The position numbers and the translations under genes are program-made. From positions 62,001 to 126,000 of the forward strand of contig NZ_BMVE01000009.1 of NCBI RefSeq assembly GCF_014650555.1: DNA of 64,000 bases, written 5' to 3'. Of the stretch, positions 51,028 to 59,375 are shown one piece after another. Under the pieces are notes generated by a model. It saw only the letters and a list, made by a program, of their open reading frames with translations, was not told the origin of the DNA and searched no databases. Source of the DNA: Streptomyces goshikiensis (GTDB lineage: Bacteria > Actinomycetota > Actinomycetes > Streptomycetales > Streptomycetaceae). The first letter of the stretch is position 1; every line of letters starts with the position of its first letter.

Positions 51028-51788
51028 TGCGCGTGGCGATGGTCCTGGGCGCCGGCAGCGGGATCGGGCGCGCGACCGCCCTGCACCTGAGCGCCAGAGG
51101 ATTCGCGACGGTGCTGACCGCGCGTACGGAAAGCGCGCTGCGGGAGGTCGCGGAGGAATCCGGCGGGCGGGACGTCCACGTGTGTCCGGGTGACATCACC
51201 TCGCGGGCGTTCCGCGCCCAACTCGTCGATGACGCGCAACGGCGGTTCGGCAGGATCGACGTCCTCGTCAACAACGCGCCCGGCCCGCCGCCGGGATCCT
51301 TCGACAGCGTGGACGCCGGGGACGTGACCTCCGCGATGGAGCGGAAGCTCGTACCGTACCTGGACCTGATCAAATCCGTGGCTCCCCTGATGGCGCGCAA
51401 CGAATTCGGGCGGATCGTCAACATCGTCGGGAACGTCGGCAGGGAACCGGCCTCCGGCATGTTCCTCTCGGGCCTGGTCAACGCGGCCGTGGCGAACGCC
51501 GGCAAGTACCTCGCGAGCCAGTACGCCCGGCACAACGTGACGGTGAACTGCGTGCACCCCGGAACGATCCGGACCCCGCGCTACGACCGCGCCGTGGAGC
51601 ACCTGAGCGCGACCGCCGGGACTTCGCGGTCCACGGCGGAGGAGCTCCTGAAGCGGGCCATCCCGATGGCCAGACCGGGCCGTGCCGAAGAAGTCGCGGC
51701 CCTCATCGGGTTCCTGGCGTCCGAGGAGGCGTCCTATCTCACCGGGCAGCAGATCTCCGTCGACGGCGGACAACTGACATGCGTATAG
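51027..51788 (+). CDS. bacG: SDR reductase (BacG-like)
   Basis: A 253-residue SDR. NAD(P) motif GAGSGIGRATALHLSARGF is at 7-25, and NNAPG stands where classical SDRs have NNAG. The core FGRIVNIVGNVGREPASGMF, then AVANAGKYLASQYARHNVTVNC, reproduces BacG of Bacillus almost position by position, including the lack of a canonical Ser/Tyr-x-x-x-Lys. It ends SYLTGQQISVDGGQ. BacG reduces the conjugated double bond of the BacB product with NADPH. It overlaps bacB and bacC, so all are co-translated. Confidence 0.9.
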   Translation: MRVAMVLGAGSGIGRATALHLSARGFATVLTARTESALREVAEESGGRDVHVCPGDITSRAFRAQLVDDAQRRFGRIDVLVNNAPGPPPGSFDSVDAGDVTSAMERKLVPYLDLIKSVAPLMARNEFGRIVNIVGNVGREPASGMFLSGLVNAAVANAGKYLASQYARHNVTVNCVHPGTIRTPRYDRAVEHLSATAGTSRSTAEELLKRAIPMARPGRAEEVAALIGFLASEEASYLTGQQISVDGGQLTCV

Positions 51789-51802
51789 GAGAAGAAGAGC
51801 TC

Positions 51803-52552
51803 GTGTTCAAGGACCGTGTGGTCGTGGTCACCGGCGCCGCCTCCGGCATCGGACAGCAGACCGCGATCGAATTCGCCCGGCAGGCCGCACAGGTCGTCGT
51901 CGCCGACATCGACGAGCGGCGCGGCGCGGCCGTCGTCGCCGACATGAGGAACGACGGACTCGACGCGGTCTTCGTCAGGACCGACCTCACCAGCGAGGCG
52001 GACTGCGCACACCTCATCGCCACCGCCACCGCCACCTTCGGCCGGCTCGACGTCCTCGTCAACAACGCGGGGATCGAGATCTCGACGCCCCTGCACGAGA
52101 TGTCCGAGCAGGAGTGGGACAGGCTCGTCGACACCAACCTCAAGAGCATGTTCCTGTGCTCGAAGCACGCCCTGCGGCACATGATCGGGGCTACGAACGG
52201 CGTCATCGTCAACGTCTGCTCGGTCAGCGGACTGGTCGCCTGGCCCGGCATCGCCGCGTACAACGCCACGAAGGGCGGCGTGATGATGCTGACGAAATCC
52301 CTCGCCGTCGACTACGCCCCGTACAACATCCGGGCGAACTGCGTCTGCCCCAGCATCATCGACACCCCCATGACCGACACGTCCATCGGCAACGACGCGT
52401 CGGTCAAGGAGGCGAAGGCGAAGCTGAACCCGATCGGACGTCTCGGCACGCCCGAGGACGTGGCGAACGCGATCCTGTTCCTCGCCTCGGAGAAGTCGTC
52501 GTTCATCACCGGCGCCGCGCTCACCGTCGACGGCGGATACACGGCGATCTAG
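51803..52552 (+). CDS. bacC: SDR dehydrogenase (BacC-like, dihydroanticapsin dehydrogenase)
   Basis: A 249-residue SDR if read from GTG at 51803 (SD AGGAGAAGAAGAG, 51787-51799); ATG at 51779, overlapping bacG, is an alternative. The NAD motif is TGAASGIGQQTAIEF with VADIDE (NAD preference). The sequence NNAGIEISTPLHEMSEQEW, CSVSGLVAWPGIAAYNATKG (catalytic Ser, Tyr, Lys) and NCVCPSIIDTP matches BacC of Bacillus closely. BacC oxidises the C7 hydroxyl of dihydroanticapsin to the ketone, the last step to anticapsin. Confidence 0.9.
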   Translation: MFKDRVVVVTGAASGIGQQTAIEFARQAAQVVVADIDERRGAAVVADMRNDGLDAVFVRTDLTSEADCAHLIATATATFGRLDVLVNNAGIEISTPLHEMSEQEWDRLVDTNLKSMFLCSKHALRHMIGATNGVIVNVCSVSGLVAWPGIAAYNATKGGVMMLTKSLAVDYAPYNIRANCVCPSIIDTPMTDTSIGNDASVKEAKAKLNPIGRLGTPEDVANAILFLASEKSSFITGAALTVDGGYTAI

Positions 52553-52564
52553 CCGGCCCGCGGA

Positions 52565-52606
52565 CCACCACCCTCACCACCTCACCACCCTCACCACCAT
52601 CACCCC
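52565..52606 (+). repeat. CACCACCCTCACCAC tandem repeat between bacC and the exporter
   Basis: The 42 bp at 52565-52606 are built of overlapping CACCACCCTCACCAC/CACCATCACC units, purine-free apart from A. No hairpin. It fills the 73-nt spacer before the transporter gene and may affect transcript stability or be a slippage product. Confidence 0.7.
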
Positions 52607-52625
52607 TGAAGAAAGGTTGGCCGGA

Positions 52626-53942
52626 GTGTCAGACCGATTGAGCGGCGAGGAGGGCGCGGCCGGATTCCCCCTGCTGACCGTCCTCGCGCTGATGGCCGGA
52701 ATCTTCGCGGTCGGCTCGGAAGAACTCGTGGTGTCCCCGCTGCTCGTGGACATGGCCGCCTCCTTCGACACGACGGTGGCCGTGATGGCGCTGTCCGTCA
52801 GCGCCTACGGCGTCAGCACGGCGATCGGCGCCCTGCTCTTCGCCCCGCTCGGCGACCGGTTCTCGCGCCGCCTCAGTCTGACGATCGGGATGGCCGCGTT
52901 CGTGTCGGGCACCTTGATGTGCGCGTTCGCGACCGGACCGGGGCTGTTCTTCACCGGGAGGGCGCTGGCCGGCCTGGCGACGGGAGCGTTCGTTCCGACC
53001 GCCTACGCCTTCGTCGGCGACCACATCGCCTACCGCCACCGCGCCAAGGCCATGGGCATCCTGGTGTCCAGCTGGTCGATCTCGCTCGTGCTCGGCGTGC
53101 CCATGGGGTCCTTCATCGGGCAGTGGGCGAACTGGCGGTGGACCTTCGGGATGCTCTCGGTACTGGGCGTGTTCGTCGCCTGCGTCCTGCTGATGACCCG
53201 GGTCGGCGCCGGCCCCGCCACGGACGGGGTCCCCCCGCAGGCGACCGCGCCGGACACGGCCCCGGCCCCGGACCCCGTCTCGTCGCAGCGCTGGATCCAG
53301 TCGGCGGCCCGCGCGTTCCTGGCGCCGAAGGTGAGCCTGTACGTACTGGCGACCTTCCTGAACATGCTCGGCTTCTACGGCATGTACACCTTCCTCGGCA
53401 GCGCCCTGCAGTACCGGTTCGGCGACGGAAGCTCCATGACCGGCATCATGATCCTGCTGTACGGCCTCGGGTTCGCGACGAGCTTCGTCACCGGCAGGTG
53501 GGCCGACAAGCTGGGCAAGGAGCGGGTCCTCATCGCCCTGCTGGGCGGCCTGGTCCCGGCCCTCGTGGCCATCCCGCTCGTCGCCGGGTGGACGCCGCTG
53601 CTGGTGCTCTGCCTGTTCCTCTGGGGCGCGATGCAGAGCCTGGTCGTCACCCTGCTCAGCACCCTCCTCAGCGAGTCCTCCCAGCAGTACCGCGGTACCG
53701 TCCTCGCCTTCTACAGCCTCGCGACCAACCTCGCGGTGGCCCTCGGCGCCGCGCTGCTCGGCCCCCTGTTCACGGCGTACGGGTTCTCCGCCCTCGGCTG
53801 GGTCTGCGCCGGCATCACCCTCGTCGCCTTCGTCCTCAGCGGATGGGCCCAGAGGCGGGGCTCCGAGCGGGCGGCGAAGGACACCGCGCGGCCGGCGACG
53901 GGCGGCGAGCGGGCGGCGACGGGCGGCGGTGGCCGCAGGTGA
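52626..53942 (+). CDS. MFS exporter (BacE-like position)
   Basis: A 438-residue MFS protein with 12 hydrophobic spans. GTG at 52626 has SD AAAGG (52612-52616); a TTG at 52617 is less likely. Motif A is LGDRFSRRLSLTIGM between spans 2 and 3. The first span carries SEEL (FAVGSEELVVSPLL), as in sugar/drug efflux MFS proteins. It is in the place held by BacE, which exports bacilysin and gives self-protection. Its stop overlaps the bacF start (GTGA). Confidence 0.85.
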   Translation: MSDRLSGEEGAAGFPLLTVLALMAGIFAVGSEELVVSPLLVDMAASFDTTVAVMALSVSAYGVSTAIGALLFAPLGDRFSRRLSLTIGMAAFVSGTLMCAFATGPGLFFTGRALAGLATGAFVPTAYAFVGDHIAYRHRAKAMGILVSSWSISLVLGVPMGSFIGQWANWRWTFGMLSVLGVFVACVLLMTRVGAGPATDGVPPQATAPDTAPAPDPVSSQRWIQSAARAFLAPKVSLYVLATFLNMLGFYGMYTFLGSALQYRFGDGSSMTGIMILLYGLGFATSFVTGRWADKLGKERVLIALLGGLVPALVAIPLVAGWTPLLVLCLFLWGAMQSLVVTLLSTLLSESSQQYRGTVLAFYSLATNLAVALGAALLGPLFTAYGFSALGWVCAGITLVAFVLSGWAQRRGSERAAKDTARPATGGERAATGGGGRR

Positions 53943-55108
53943 GGACCGAACCCGCGCACCGGCTCCTCGGCCTGCCCCGGAGTTCGTTCGCGACGACCGC
54001 GGGCAGGATCGCCGAACTCGTCGAGGCCGGCGAGGACGTCGTCAACCTGTGCCAGGGGAACCCCGACCTCCCCACCCCGCCGCACATCGTCGAGGCCCTG
54101 CGCCAAGAGGTGCTCGACCCCGCCACGCACCGGTACCCGGCCTTCTCCGGCATGCTCGAACTCAAGGCCGCCATCGCCGGCTGGTACGCCGCGCACCACC
54201 AGGTCCAACTGGACCCCGAGTCCGAGGTCGCGATCCTGTTCGGCGCGAAGGCCGGCCTGGTGGAGATCAGCCAGTGCTTCCTGAACCCGGGCGACGTCTG
54301 CCTCATGCCGGATCCCGCCTTTCCGGACTACTGGGCCGGAGTGGTGCTCGCCGGAGCGCGCATGCACCCCCTTCCGCTGCTGCGGGAGAACGGTTTCCTC
54401 CCGGACTACGACGCCCTCGACCCGGCCGTGCTCCGCGCGGCCAGGCTGATGTTCCTGAACTACCCCAACAACCCGACCTCGGTGACGGCCCCGCCGGAGT
54501 TCTACGAGCGCACCGTCGAGTTCGCCGCCGAGCACGACGTCATCGTCGCATCCGACTTCGCCTACGGGGCGCTGGCCCTCGGGGGCCCCGCGCCGGTCTC
54601 GTTCCTGCGGGCGGCCGGCGCCAAGGAGGTCGGTGTCGAGTTCATCTCGCTGTCCAAGACGTTCAACATGGCGGGATGGCGGGTCGGCGCCGTCGTGGGC
54701 AACCGCGACGTCATCTCCGCGATCAACCTCATCCAGGAGCACTACTACGTCTCGCTCCCGCCGTTCATCCAACGGGCCGCCGTCGCGGCGCTCACCGGTC
54801 CCCAGACGTGCGTCCACGAGCTGTCGGAGATCTACGCACGCCGCAGGGACGTCTTCGTCGCGGGGCTCCGGGACGCCGGATGGCACCTCGACGTACCGCG
54901 GTCGATCTTCGCCTGGCTGCCGGTACCCGGCGGGGGAGGTTCCGTCGCGTTCGCCGACGAGCTGCTCCGAAAGGCCAACGTGGCCGTGGCGCCCGGCCGT
55001 TGGTTCGGGGAGCACGGCGAAGGATACGTACGGGTGAGCCTCCTGGCGCCCGAGGACAGACTCAGGGAGGCCGTCGAACGCCTCTCCACCACATGGGGGA
55101 AACCGTGA
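53939..55108 (+). CDS. bacF: Class I aminotransferase (BacF-like)
   Basis: A 389-residue PLP fold-type I aminotransferase. NLCQGNPDLPTPPHIVEALRQ near the start is nearly the BacF opening. LMFLNYPNNPTSV holds the Asn contact, and SDFAYGAL the Asp/Tyr. SLSKTFNMAGWRVGAVVGN contains the catalytic Lys (Lys in SKT). The C-terminal has the carboxylate Arg in RVSLLAPE. BacF transaminates the tetrahydro-4-hydroxyphenylpyruvate intermediate to the amino acid. GTG start overlaps the MFS gene. Confidence 0.9.
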   Translation: MRTEPAHRLLGLPRSSFATTAGRIAELVEAGEDVVNLCQGNPDLPTPPHIVEALRQEVLDPATHRYPAFSGMLELKAAIAGWYAAHHQVQLDPESEVAILFGAKAGLVEISQCFLNPGDVCLMPDPAFPDYWAGVVLAGARMHPLPLLRENGFLPDYDALDPAVLRAARLMFLNYPNNPTSVTAPPEFYERTVEFAAEHDVIVASDFAYGALALGGPAPVSFLRAAGAKEVGVEFISLSKTFNMAGWRVGAVVGNRDVISAINLIQEHYYVSLPPFIQRAAVAALTGPQTCVHELSEIYARRRDVFVAGLRDAGWHLDVPRSIFAWLPVPGGGGSVAFADELLRKANVAVAPGRWFGEHGEGYVRVSLLAPEDRLREAVERLSTTWGKP

Positions 55109-55398
55109 TACGCCACGTCGTGCTCTTCACCTTCAAGCCCGGCGTCGACTGGAGCGATCCGCGGGTCCTGGAAGCGGAACGCACCGCGGCCAGGGTCGGC
55201 GCCGAGGTACCCGAACTCAGGGAGTGGCGCCACGGGCGCAACGTCTCGACGCGCCCCATCGCCTGCGACTTCCTGGTCGACGGACTCCTCGACGACATGG
55301 AAGCGGTCGAGAGGTACCTCGTCCACCCCTTCCACCAGGACGCGATCGCCCAATGGCGGGAGATCAGCGACTGGGTGATGGTCGACGTAGAGCAGTAG
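55105..55398 (+). CDS. Dabb-domain (stress-responsive A/B barrel) small protein
   Basis: A 97-residue protein, GTG start overlapping bacF (GTGA). It reads IRHVVLFTFKPGVDW, GAEVPELREWRHGRNVS, VDGLLDDMEAVERYLVHPFHQD, which is the ferredoxin-like Dabb pattern (VvLFkfk…; H..v). It takes the position that BacD has in bacilysin operons, but it is not a ligase. Small Dabb proteins can be cyclases, dimeric binding proteins or decarboxylases. A role in epoxide formation or product binding is speculation. It overlaps the convergent LCP gene by 35 bp. Confidence 0.8.
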   Translation: MIRHVVLFTFKPGVDWSDPRVLEAERTAARVGAEVPELREWRHGRNVSTRPIACDFLVDGLLDDMEAVERYLVHPFHQDAIAQWREISDWVMVDVEQ

Positions 55399-56707
55399 GG
55401 GAGGCCTGACGCCGGGTCAGACAGCCCAGGCGGTCGGCCGTCACCGGGGCGCCCTCGGCGACGTTCCGGTCGTAGGTGACCGCCCTGACCTCGGGCTTCC
55501 GGGCGCCCACCGCGACGTCGAAGGCACCGTCGTGTCCGGGGACCACCTGCCGCCGGGCCCCCGGGAGCGCCGCCGCGAGGGTCGCGGCGTCGGATTCCCG
55601 TCCGGGCGCGTAGCGGATCACCGGCGGACCGGCGGGCCTGACCTCCGGTGCCCGCGCCGAGGTGTCCGTGACGATGAAGCCCGCCGCCCTGAGGCCCGCC
55701 GCCGCCCCGGCGTCGTCGATCCGTACCGTGATCCCGGCGGGGTTGGTCACCGCCGGGGTCCGGGGGACCGGCTGGATGGCCGGGTCCCCGGTGATCGGCC
55801 GGTCCTGCGCCAGCGCCTTCCACAGCGCCCGCGAGCGGGCCTCGTGCCAGACGAGGGTGGAGCCCACCCCGGGCACGCGGTGGTCGAACTCCTCGATCGG
55901 GACGGTGGCGAACTCGGTCCGCTCGGGCCGCAGCCGCGCGAGCGCCAGGCCGATGCGCGCCAGGTCGGCCACGCCCGTGCGGTCGTCCGTGCGCACCGAC
56001 TTCAGCAGCGTCGCCGCGGTCCCGGCGGCCGCCGCCGGATCGGCCAGCGCGCCCTCGGCGGTGAGCCGGGTCAGCAGGTCGGAGACGGTGCGCTGCTGGC
56101 GCCGCACCCGGCCCAGGTCACCGGGACGCTCGATGTGCCGGGCCCGCACGAAGCGCAGGGTGCCGTTGCCGTCCGCGTGGTGCATGCCCGGGGTCAGATC
56201 CAGACCTGAGTTCTCGTCCTGGAGGTGCCGGTCGGTGCAGAGGGTCGCGCCCCCGAGGCCGTTGACCGTCTGCTCGAACCCGGTGAACCCGGTCTCCAGG
56301 AAGTGGTCCACCCGCAGCCCGGTGACCTTCTCGACGGTCTTGACGGTCAGCGCCCGGCCCCCGCGGGCGTACGCCCCGTTGATCTTTCCCCGGACGCCGC
56401 TGCCGTCGGCGTACTCCACGTAGGAGTCCCGGGGCAGGGAGACCACGCTCGCCCGGCGGGAGTCCCGCGAGAGGTGGACCAGCATCATCACATCGGTGCA
56501 GTTGCAGCCCTTGCCGCCGACGTGCAGCCGGTTCTTCTCCGCCTTCGACAGCCCGGCACGGCTGTCGACACCGACGACGAGGACGTTCGTCCCGTTCCCG
56601 TTGCCGTTCCCGATTCCCGGCGGGGGAGGGCCGGCCGGCGCGGCGGTCCAGGCCGCACCCGACACCAGAGTGGCCAGCAGCGTCATGGCGGCGGTGGTAC
56701 GGAGCAT
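55364..56707 (-). CDS. LytR-CpsA-Psr (LCP) family protein with LytR C-terminal domain
   Basis: A 447-residue protein with an N-terminal signal/anchor (about 1-25). The LCP core (about 40-240) has NVLVVGVDSRAG, CNCTDVMMLVHLSRDSRRASVVSLPRDSYVE, RGKINGAYARGG and GLRVDHFLETGFTGFEQTVNGLGG: the Asp/Arg set that binds polyprenyl-pyrophosphate is intact. The C-terminal 120 residues (from ITVRIDDAGAAAGLRAAGF) look like the LytR_C domain. It attaches glycopolymers to peptidoglycan. It ends inside the Dabb gene on the other strand. Confidence 0.85.
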   Translation of the reverse strand: MLRTTAAMTLLATLVSGAAWTAAPAGPPPPGIGNGNGNGTNVLVVGVDSRAGLSKAEKNRLHVGGKGCNCTDVMMLVHLSRDSRRASVVSLPRDSYVEYADGSGVRGKINGAYARGGRALTVKTVEKVTGLRVDHFLETGFTGFEQTVNGLGGATLCTDRHLQDENSGLDLTPGMHHADGNGTLRFVRARHIERPGDLGRVRRQQRTVSDLLTRLTAEGALADPAAAAGTAATLLKSVRTDDRTGVADLARIGLALARLRPERTEFATVPIEEFDHRVPGVGSTLVWHEARSRALWKALAQDRPITGDPAIQPVPRTPAVTNPAGITVRIDDAGAAAGLRAAGFIVTDTSARAPEVRPAGPPVIRYAPGRESDAATLAAALPGARRQVVPGHDGAFDVAVGARKPEVRAVTYDRNVAEGAPVTADRLGCLTRRQASPTALRRPSPSR

Positions 56708-56806
56708 CGCGGACTCCCGAAGACCGGGCGGACCGGCGCATCGGCATGCGGCCGCGCCGGCGGATCGGAGCCCAGACGCTAGCGAGGGCCCCCGGCGCGG
56801 CGGCCA

Positions 56807-58378
56807 CTACACGCCGGTCGCTGCTTCCTCCGGGGCGCCGGGGTCACCGTAATGGAGCGCGACGGTGTCCACCGCCGGCCGCGCGCACCCCGCGGGACCC
56901 GCGGCGAACGCCCGCAGGACGTTCTCGGTGACGGTACGCGTGAACCGCCCCGCCCGGCCGTCCAGCCCGTGGTTCGCCTTGCCGCCGCCGGCTCCCCGGG
57001 CCTCCAGGGACTCCACCCACCTCATCGTCCCCGCCGCGAACAGGCCGGCGCCGGAGGGCAGCGAGGCGTAGACGGTGTCCGCGTACGAGGCCCTGCCCTT
57101 GCACACCACGGGCGAGTGGGCCAGGATCTCGATCGGTCTCGGCGTCGGGTACCGCAGGTCCACCCGGTCGTACTCCACCCCCACCAGGTGCGCGAACGCG
57201 TCCCCCGCGACGGCTCCGGTCCCCGCCAGCAGCCAGTGGTCCGGACGGGCCACCACGTAGGGCGCGTCGACCGGGTACCCGTCGTAGATCACCCCGAGCA
57301 GGCCGCTCTCCGGATCCGGGTCCGGAGAGCGGCGGAAGTCGTTGGTCGGCGGCAGCCCTCCCCGGTACCCGGGATCCAGCGCGTAGTCGTCCTTGTAACA
57401 GACCATGATCCGGTCCGGGCCGGTCGCCGAGTCCTCGAACCGCACCCGCCGGTAGCAGCAGTTCGCCCCGAACACCGCCAGGTTCGTACCGGAGTCCCGG
57501 GCCGCGGCCACGTGCCGGCGCTGCTCCGGGCTCCAGTACTCGTCGTGCCCCGGCGACAGCAGCGCCACCGCCCCGCGTGCCCGCGTCCGCCCGCGCGCCA
57601 GGTCGAGGCCGGTCGCGTACGCGAGGGGAAGCCCCATCCGCTCCGCCACCGCCAGCAGCGGCGCCTCGTACGTCAGGAACAGACCGGCCCCGTGCCCGCT
57701 GCGGTAGGGCCGCTCGAAGCTCACCGCCAGCGATCTCGACCCCTTCTTCCCCGTCGGCCCCTCGTACAGGTCGGCGCCGCCCCACCGGTTGTACGCCTGC
57801 CAGGTGGCGGTGGCATGGACGAACAGCACCCGCCCCGCAGCCGACGCCGAGCGCACGGTCAGCGGGACGAACCGCTGGGCCCGCTCGCCCCCCACGGTGT
57901 CCAGCCGCAGCAGATAACTGCCCTCCGGCCAGCCGCCCGTGTCGAGGCCGAGGGTCCTTTCCCACCCGGCCCACGCCATCCGGGTGGCGGGATCCGTGCG
58001 GGCCGCCCCCTGGAGGACTCCGGGCACCGCGGGCGAACGCCACACCAGCCGGGCCCGGGCACCGCCGTACCAGCCCATCCGGTACGCCGACACGGTGAAC
58101 GCGGGAGCGGTCGTCGACACCCGCAGCCCCACCCGCTCCCCGCTCAGGACCGAGTCGCGGTCGGCGTACCCCTCGACGGCGCGCGCCGCCCCGGGGCGGG
58201 TGATCCGCCAGTCCGCCGCGCCCGTACGGGAGTTCTCCTCCCGTACGTCGAGGCCCGGCCCGCCGCCCGCCGCCGAGGCGGCGCCGGGGCCCGCCCCCGA
58301 GAGGGCGGCCGCCGCCGCGAAACCGAGCACCTGCCTGCGCGCGGGCCCGACACCCCGCCGTGGTTGCCTCTGTGCCAC
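56807..58378 (-). CDS. Tat-exported N,N-dimethylformamidase-beta-like protein
   Basis: A 523-residue protein from GTG at 58378; a TTG at 58444 would add 22 Arg-rich residues. The N-terminus QRQPRRGVGPARRQVLGFAAAAALSG is a twin-arginine-type signal (RRQVLGF). The body carries the DmfA2-like pattern LRVSTTAPAFTVSAYRMGWYGG, a WQAYNRWGGADLYE region and LLSPGHDEYWSPEQRRHV. Related domains occur in exported polysaccharide or amide hydrolases. Substrate unknown. Two Cys pairs are present. Confidence 0.65.
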   Translation of the reverse strand: MAQRQPRRGVGPARRQVLGFAAAAALSGAGPGAASAAGGGPGLDVREENSRTGAADWRITRPGAARAVEGYADRDSVLSGERVGLRVSTTAPAFTVSAYRMGWYGGARARLVWRSPAVPGVLQGAARTDPATRMAWAGWERTLGLDTGGWPEGSYLLRLDTVGGERAQRFVPLTVRSASAAGRVLFVHATATWQAYNRWGGADLYEGPTGKKGSRSLAVSFERPYRSGHGAGLFLTYEAPLLAVAERMGLPLAYATGLDLARGRTRARGAVALLSPGHDEYWSPEQRRHVAAARDSGTNLAVFGANCCYRRVRFEDSATGPDRIMVCYKDDYALDPGYRGGLPPTNDFRRSPDPDPESGLLGVIYDGYPVDAPYVVARPDHWLLAGTGAVAGDAFAHLVGVEYDRVDLRYPTPRPIEILAHSPVVCKGRASYADTVYASLPSGAGLFAAGTMRWVESLEARGAGGGKANHGLDGRAGRFTRTVTENVLRAFAAGPAGCARPAVDTVALHYGDPGAPEEAATGV

Positions 58379-58483
58379 CGCACCACGGTAGGCCCGCCGT
58401 CGGGCCCCGACGGGCCGACAGGCCGCGAGCTGACGCCCGGTCAAGAGCCGCCGCGTTACGGGTCTGTCCCAGTGGCCGGCGCT

Positions 58484-58497
58484 CGTACGCGCGTACG
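58484..58497. promoter_or_regulatory. 14-bp perfect palindrome CGTACGCGCGTACG
   Basis: CGTACGC/GCGTACG (58484-58497) is a perfect palindrome in the 319-nt gap 58379-58697, flanked by GCTC and GAGC which extend it imperfectly. The gap lies between the divergent Tat protein and a lipoprotein gene. It may be an operator; nothing else stands out there. Confidence 0.5.
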
Positions 58498-58697
58498 GAG
58501 CGGTGCCGGGAACCGCCGTCCCGGCAGGTCGGCGGGGCGGCCGGGCCCCGCCCGCCCGGCCATGCGTGTAACGGGAATGTATGAGCGGGTGAGGGGGCGG
58601 AACGGATCACCGGCCCGGTGGGTCCTGATGATCAGAAACGCTCGCTCGTACCGACTCGTGCGGAGCGGTCGGACCCCCAACCGATACTGAGGAAGAC

Positions 58698-59375
58698 ATG
58701 ATGCGCGTTCACAAGCTCACCGTCATCGCAGCCCTGGCCGCCGCCGCGAGCCTCTCGCTCACCGCCTGCCAGAACGGCGACGACGGCGCGGCGGGGAGCG
58801 GCACGTCCTCCGCGCCCTCCGCGTCTTCCTCGAAGGGCGCCCCGGACCAGGCCGGCTCGGCCCAGCCCGGCTCGGCCCAGCCCGGCGGGAAGGGCGGCAC
58901 GGCTGCCGGCAAGGGCACCGCCGCCGGCACCACCACGCCCGGTTCCGGCAAGACCGGCAAGTGCCGCACCGACGACCTGGAGATCAAGGCGCTGGACCAC
59001 ACCATCGACGGCGACACCGACGGCACCGTCGCGGTGGAGCTGAAGAACCGCAGCGGCCGGGACTGCGCGATCTCCGGGTACGCGGGCGTCGACCTGAAGA
59101 CCAGCGCGGGATCGCTGTCCGCGAAGCGCACGGGCGAGCAGGCCCCGGCGGGCGTCCTCAAGAAGGGGAAGACGGTCGCCTTCGGCATCAACTACCCGCT
59201 CAACACGTCCGGCGGCTCCGGCGTCCGGATCACGGGACTGGTGGTGACCCCGCCGGACGAGACGAAGTCGGTCACCCTCCCCTGGCCGGGCACCGCCACC
59301 CTCCCCGTCACGGACGGCTCCGGCACCCCGGTCAAGGTCGGCCCCATCGGCAGCGCCGGTCAGGGCGGCGAGTGA
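58698..59375 (+). CDS. Lipoprotein with DUF4232-like domain
   Basis: A 225-residue lipoprotein: SD GAGGAAG and ATG (58698, or 58701). Signal with lipobox LSLTAC at about 19-24. A Ser/Gly/Ala-rich linker (25-85) includes a GSAQPGSAQPGG repeat. The C-terminal beta domain (CRTDDLEIKA, AVELKNRSGRDCAISGYAGVDL) is the DUF4232 pattern. The two Cys could form a disulfide. Function unknown. It overlaps the convergent deaminase gene by 16 bp. Confidence 0.8.
   Translation: MMRVHKLTVIAALAAAASLSLTACQNGDDGAAGSGTSSAPSASSSKGAPDQAGSAQPGSAQPGGKGGTAAGKGTAAGTTTPGSGKTGKCRTDDLEIKALDHTIDGDTDGTVAVELKNRSGRDCAISGYAGVDLKTSAGSLSAKRTGEQAPAGVLKKGKTVAFGINYPLNTSGGSGVRITGLVVTPPDETKSVTLPWPGTATLPVTDGSGTPVKVGPIGSAGQGGE

Noticed and set aside
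53711..55015. A 434-codon minus-strand frame over the aminotransferase gene
   Set aside because: Opposite to bacF, whose frame matches BacF throughout; the antisense frame has no recognisable domain.
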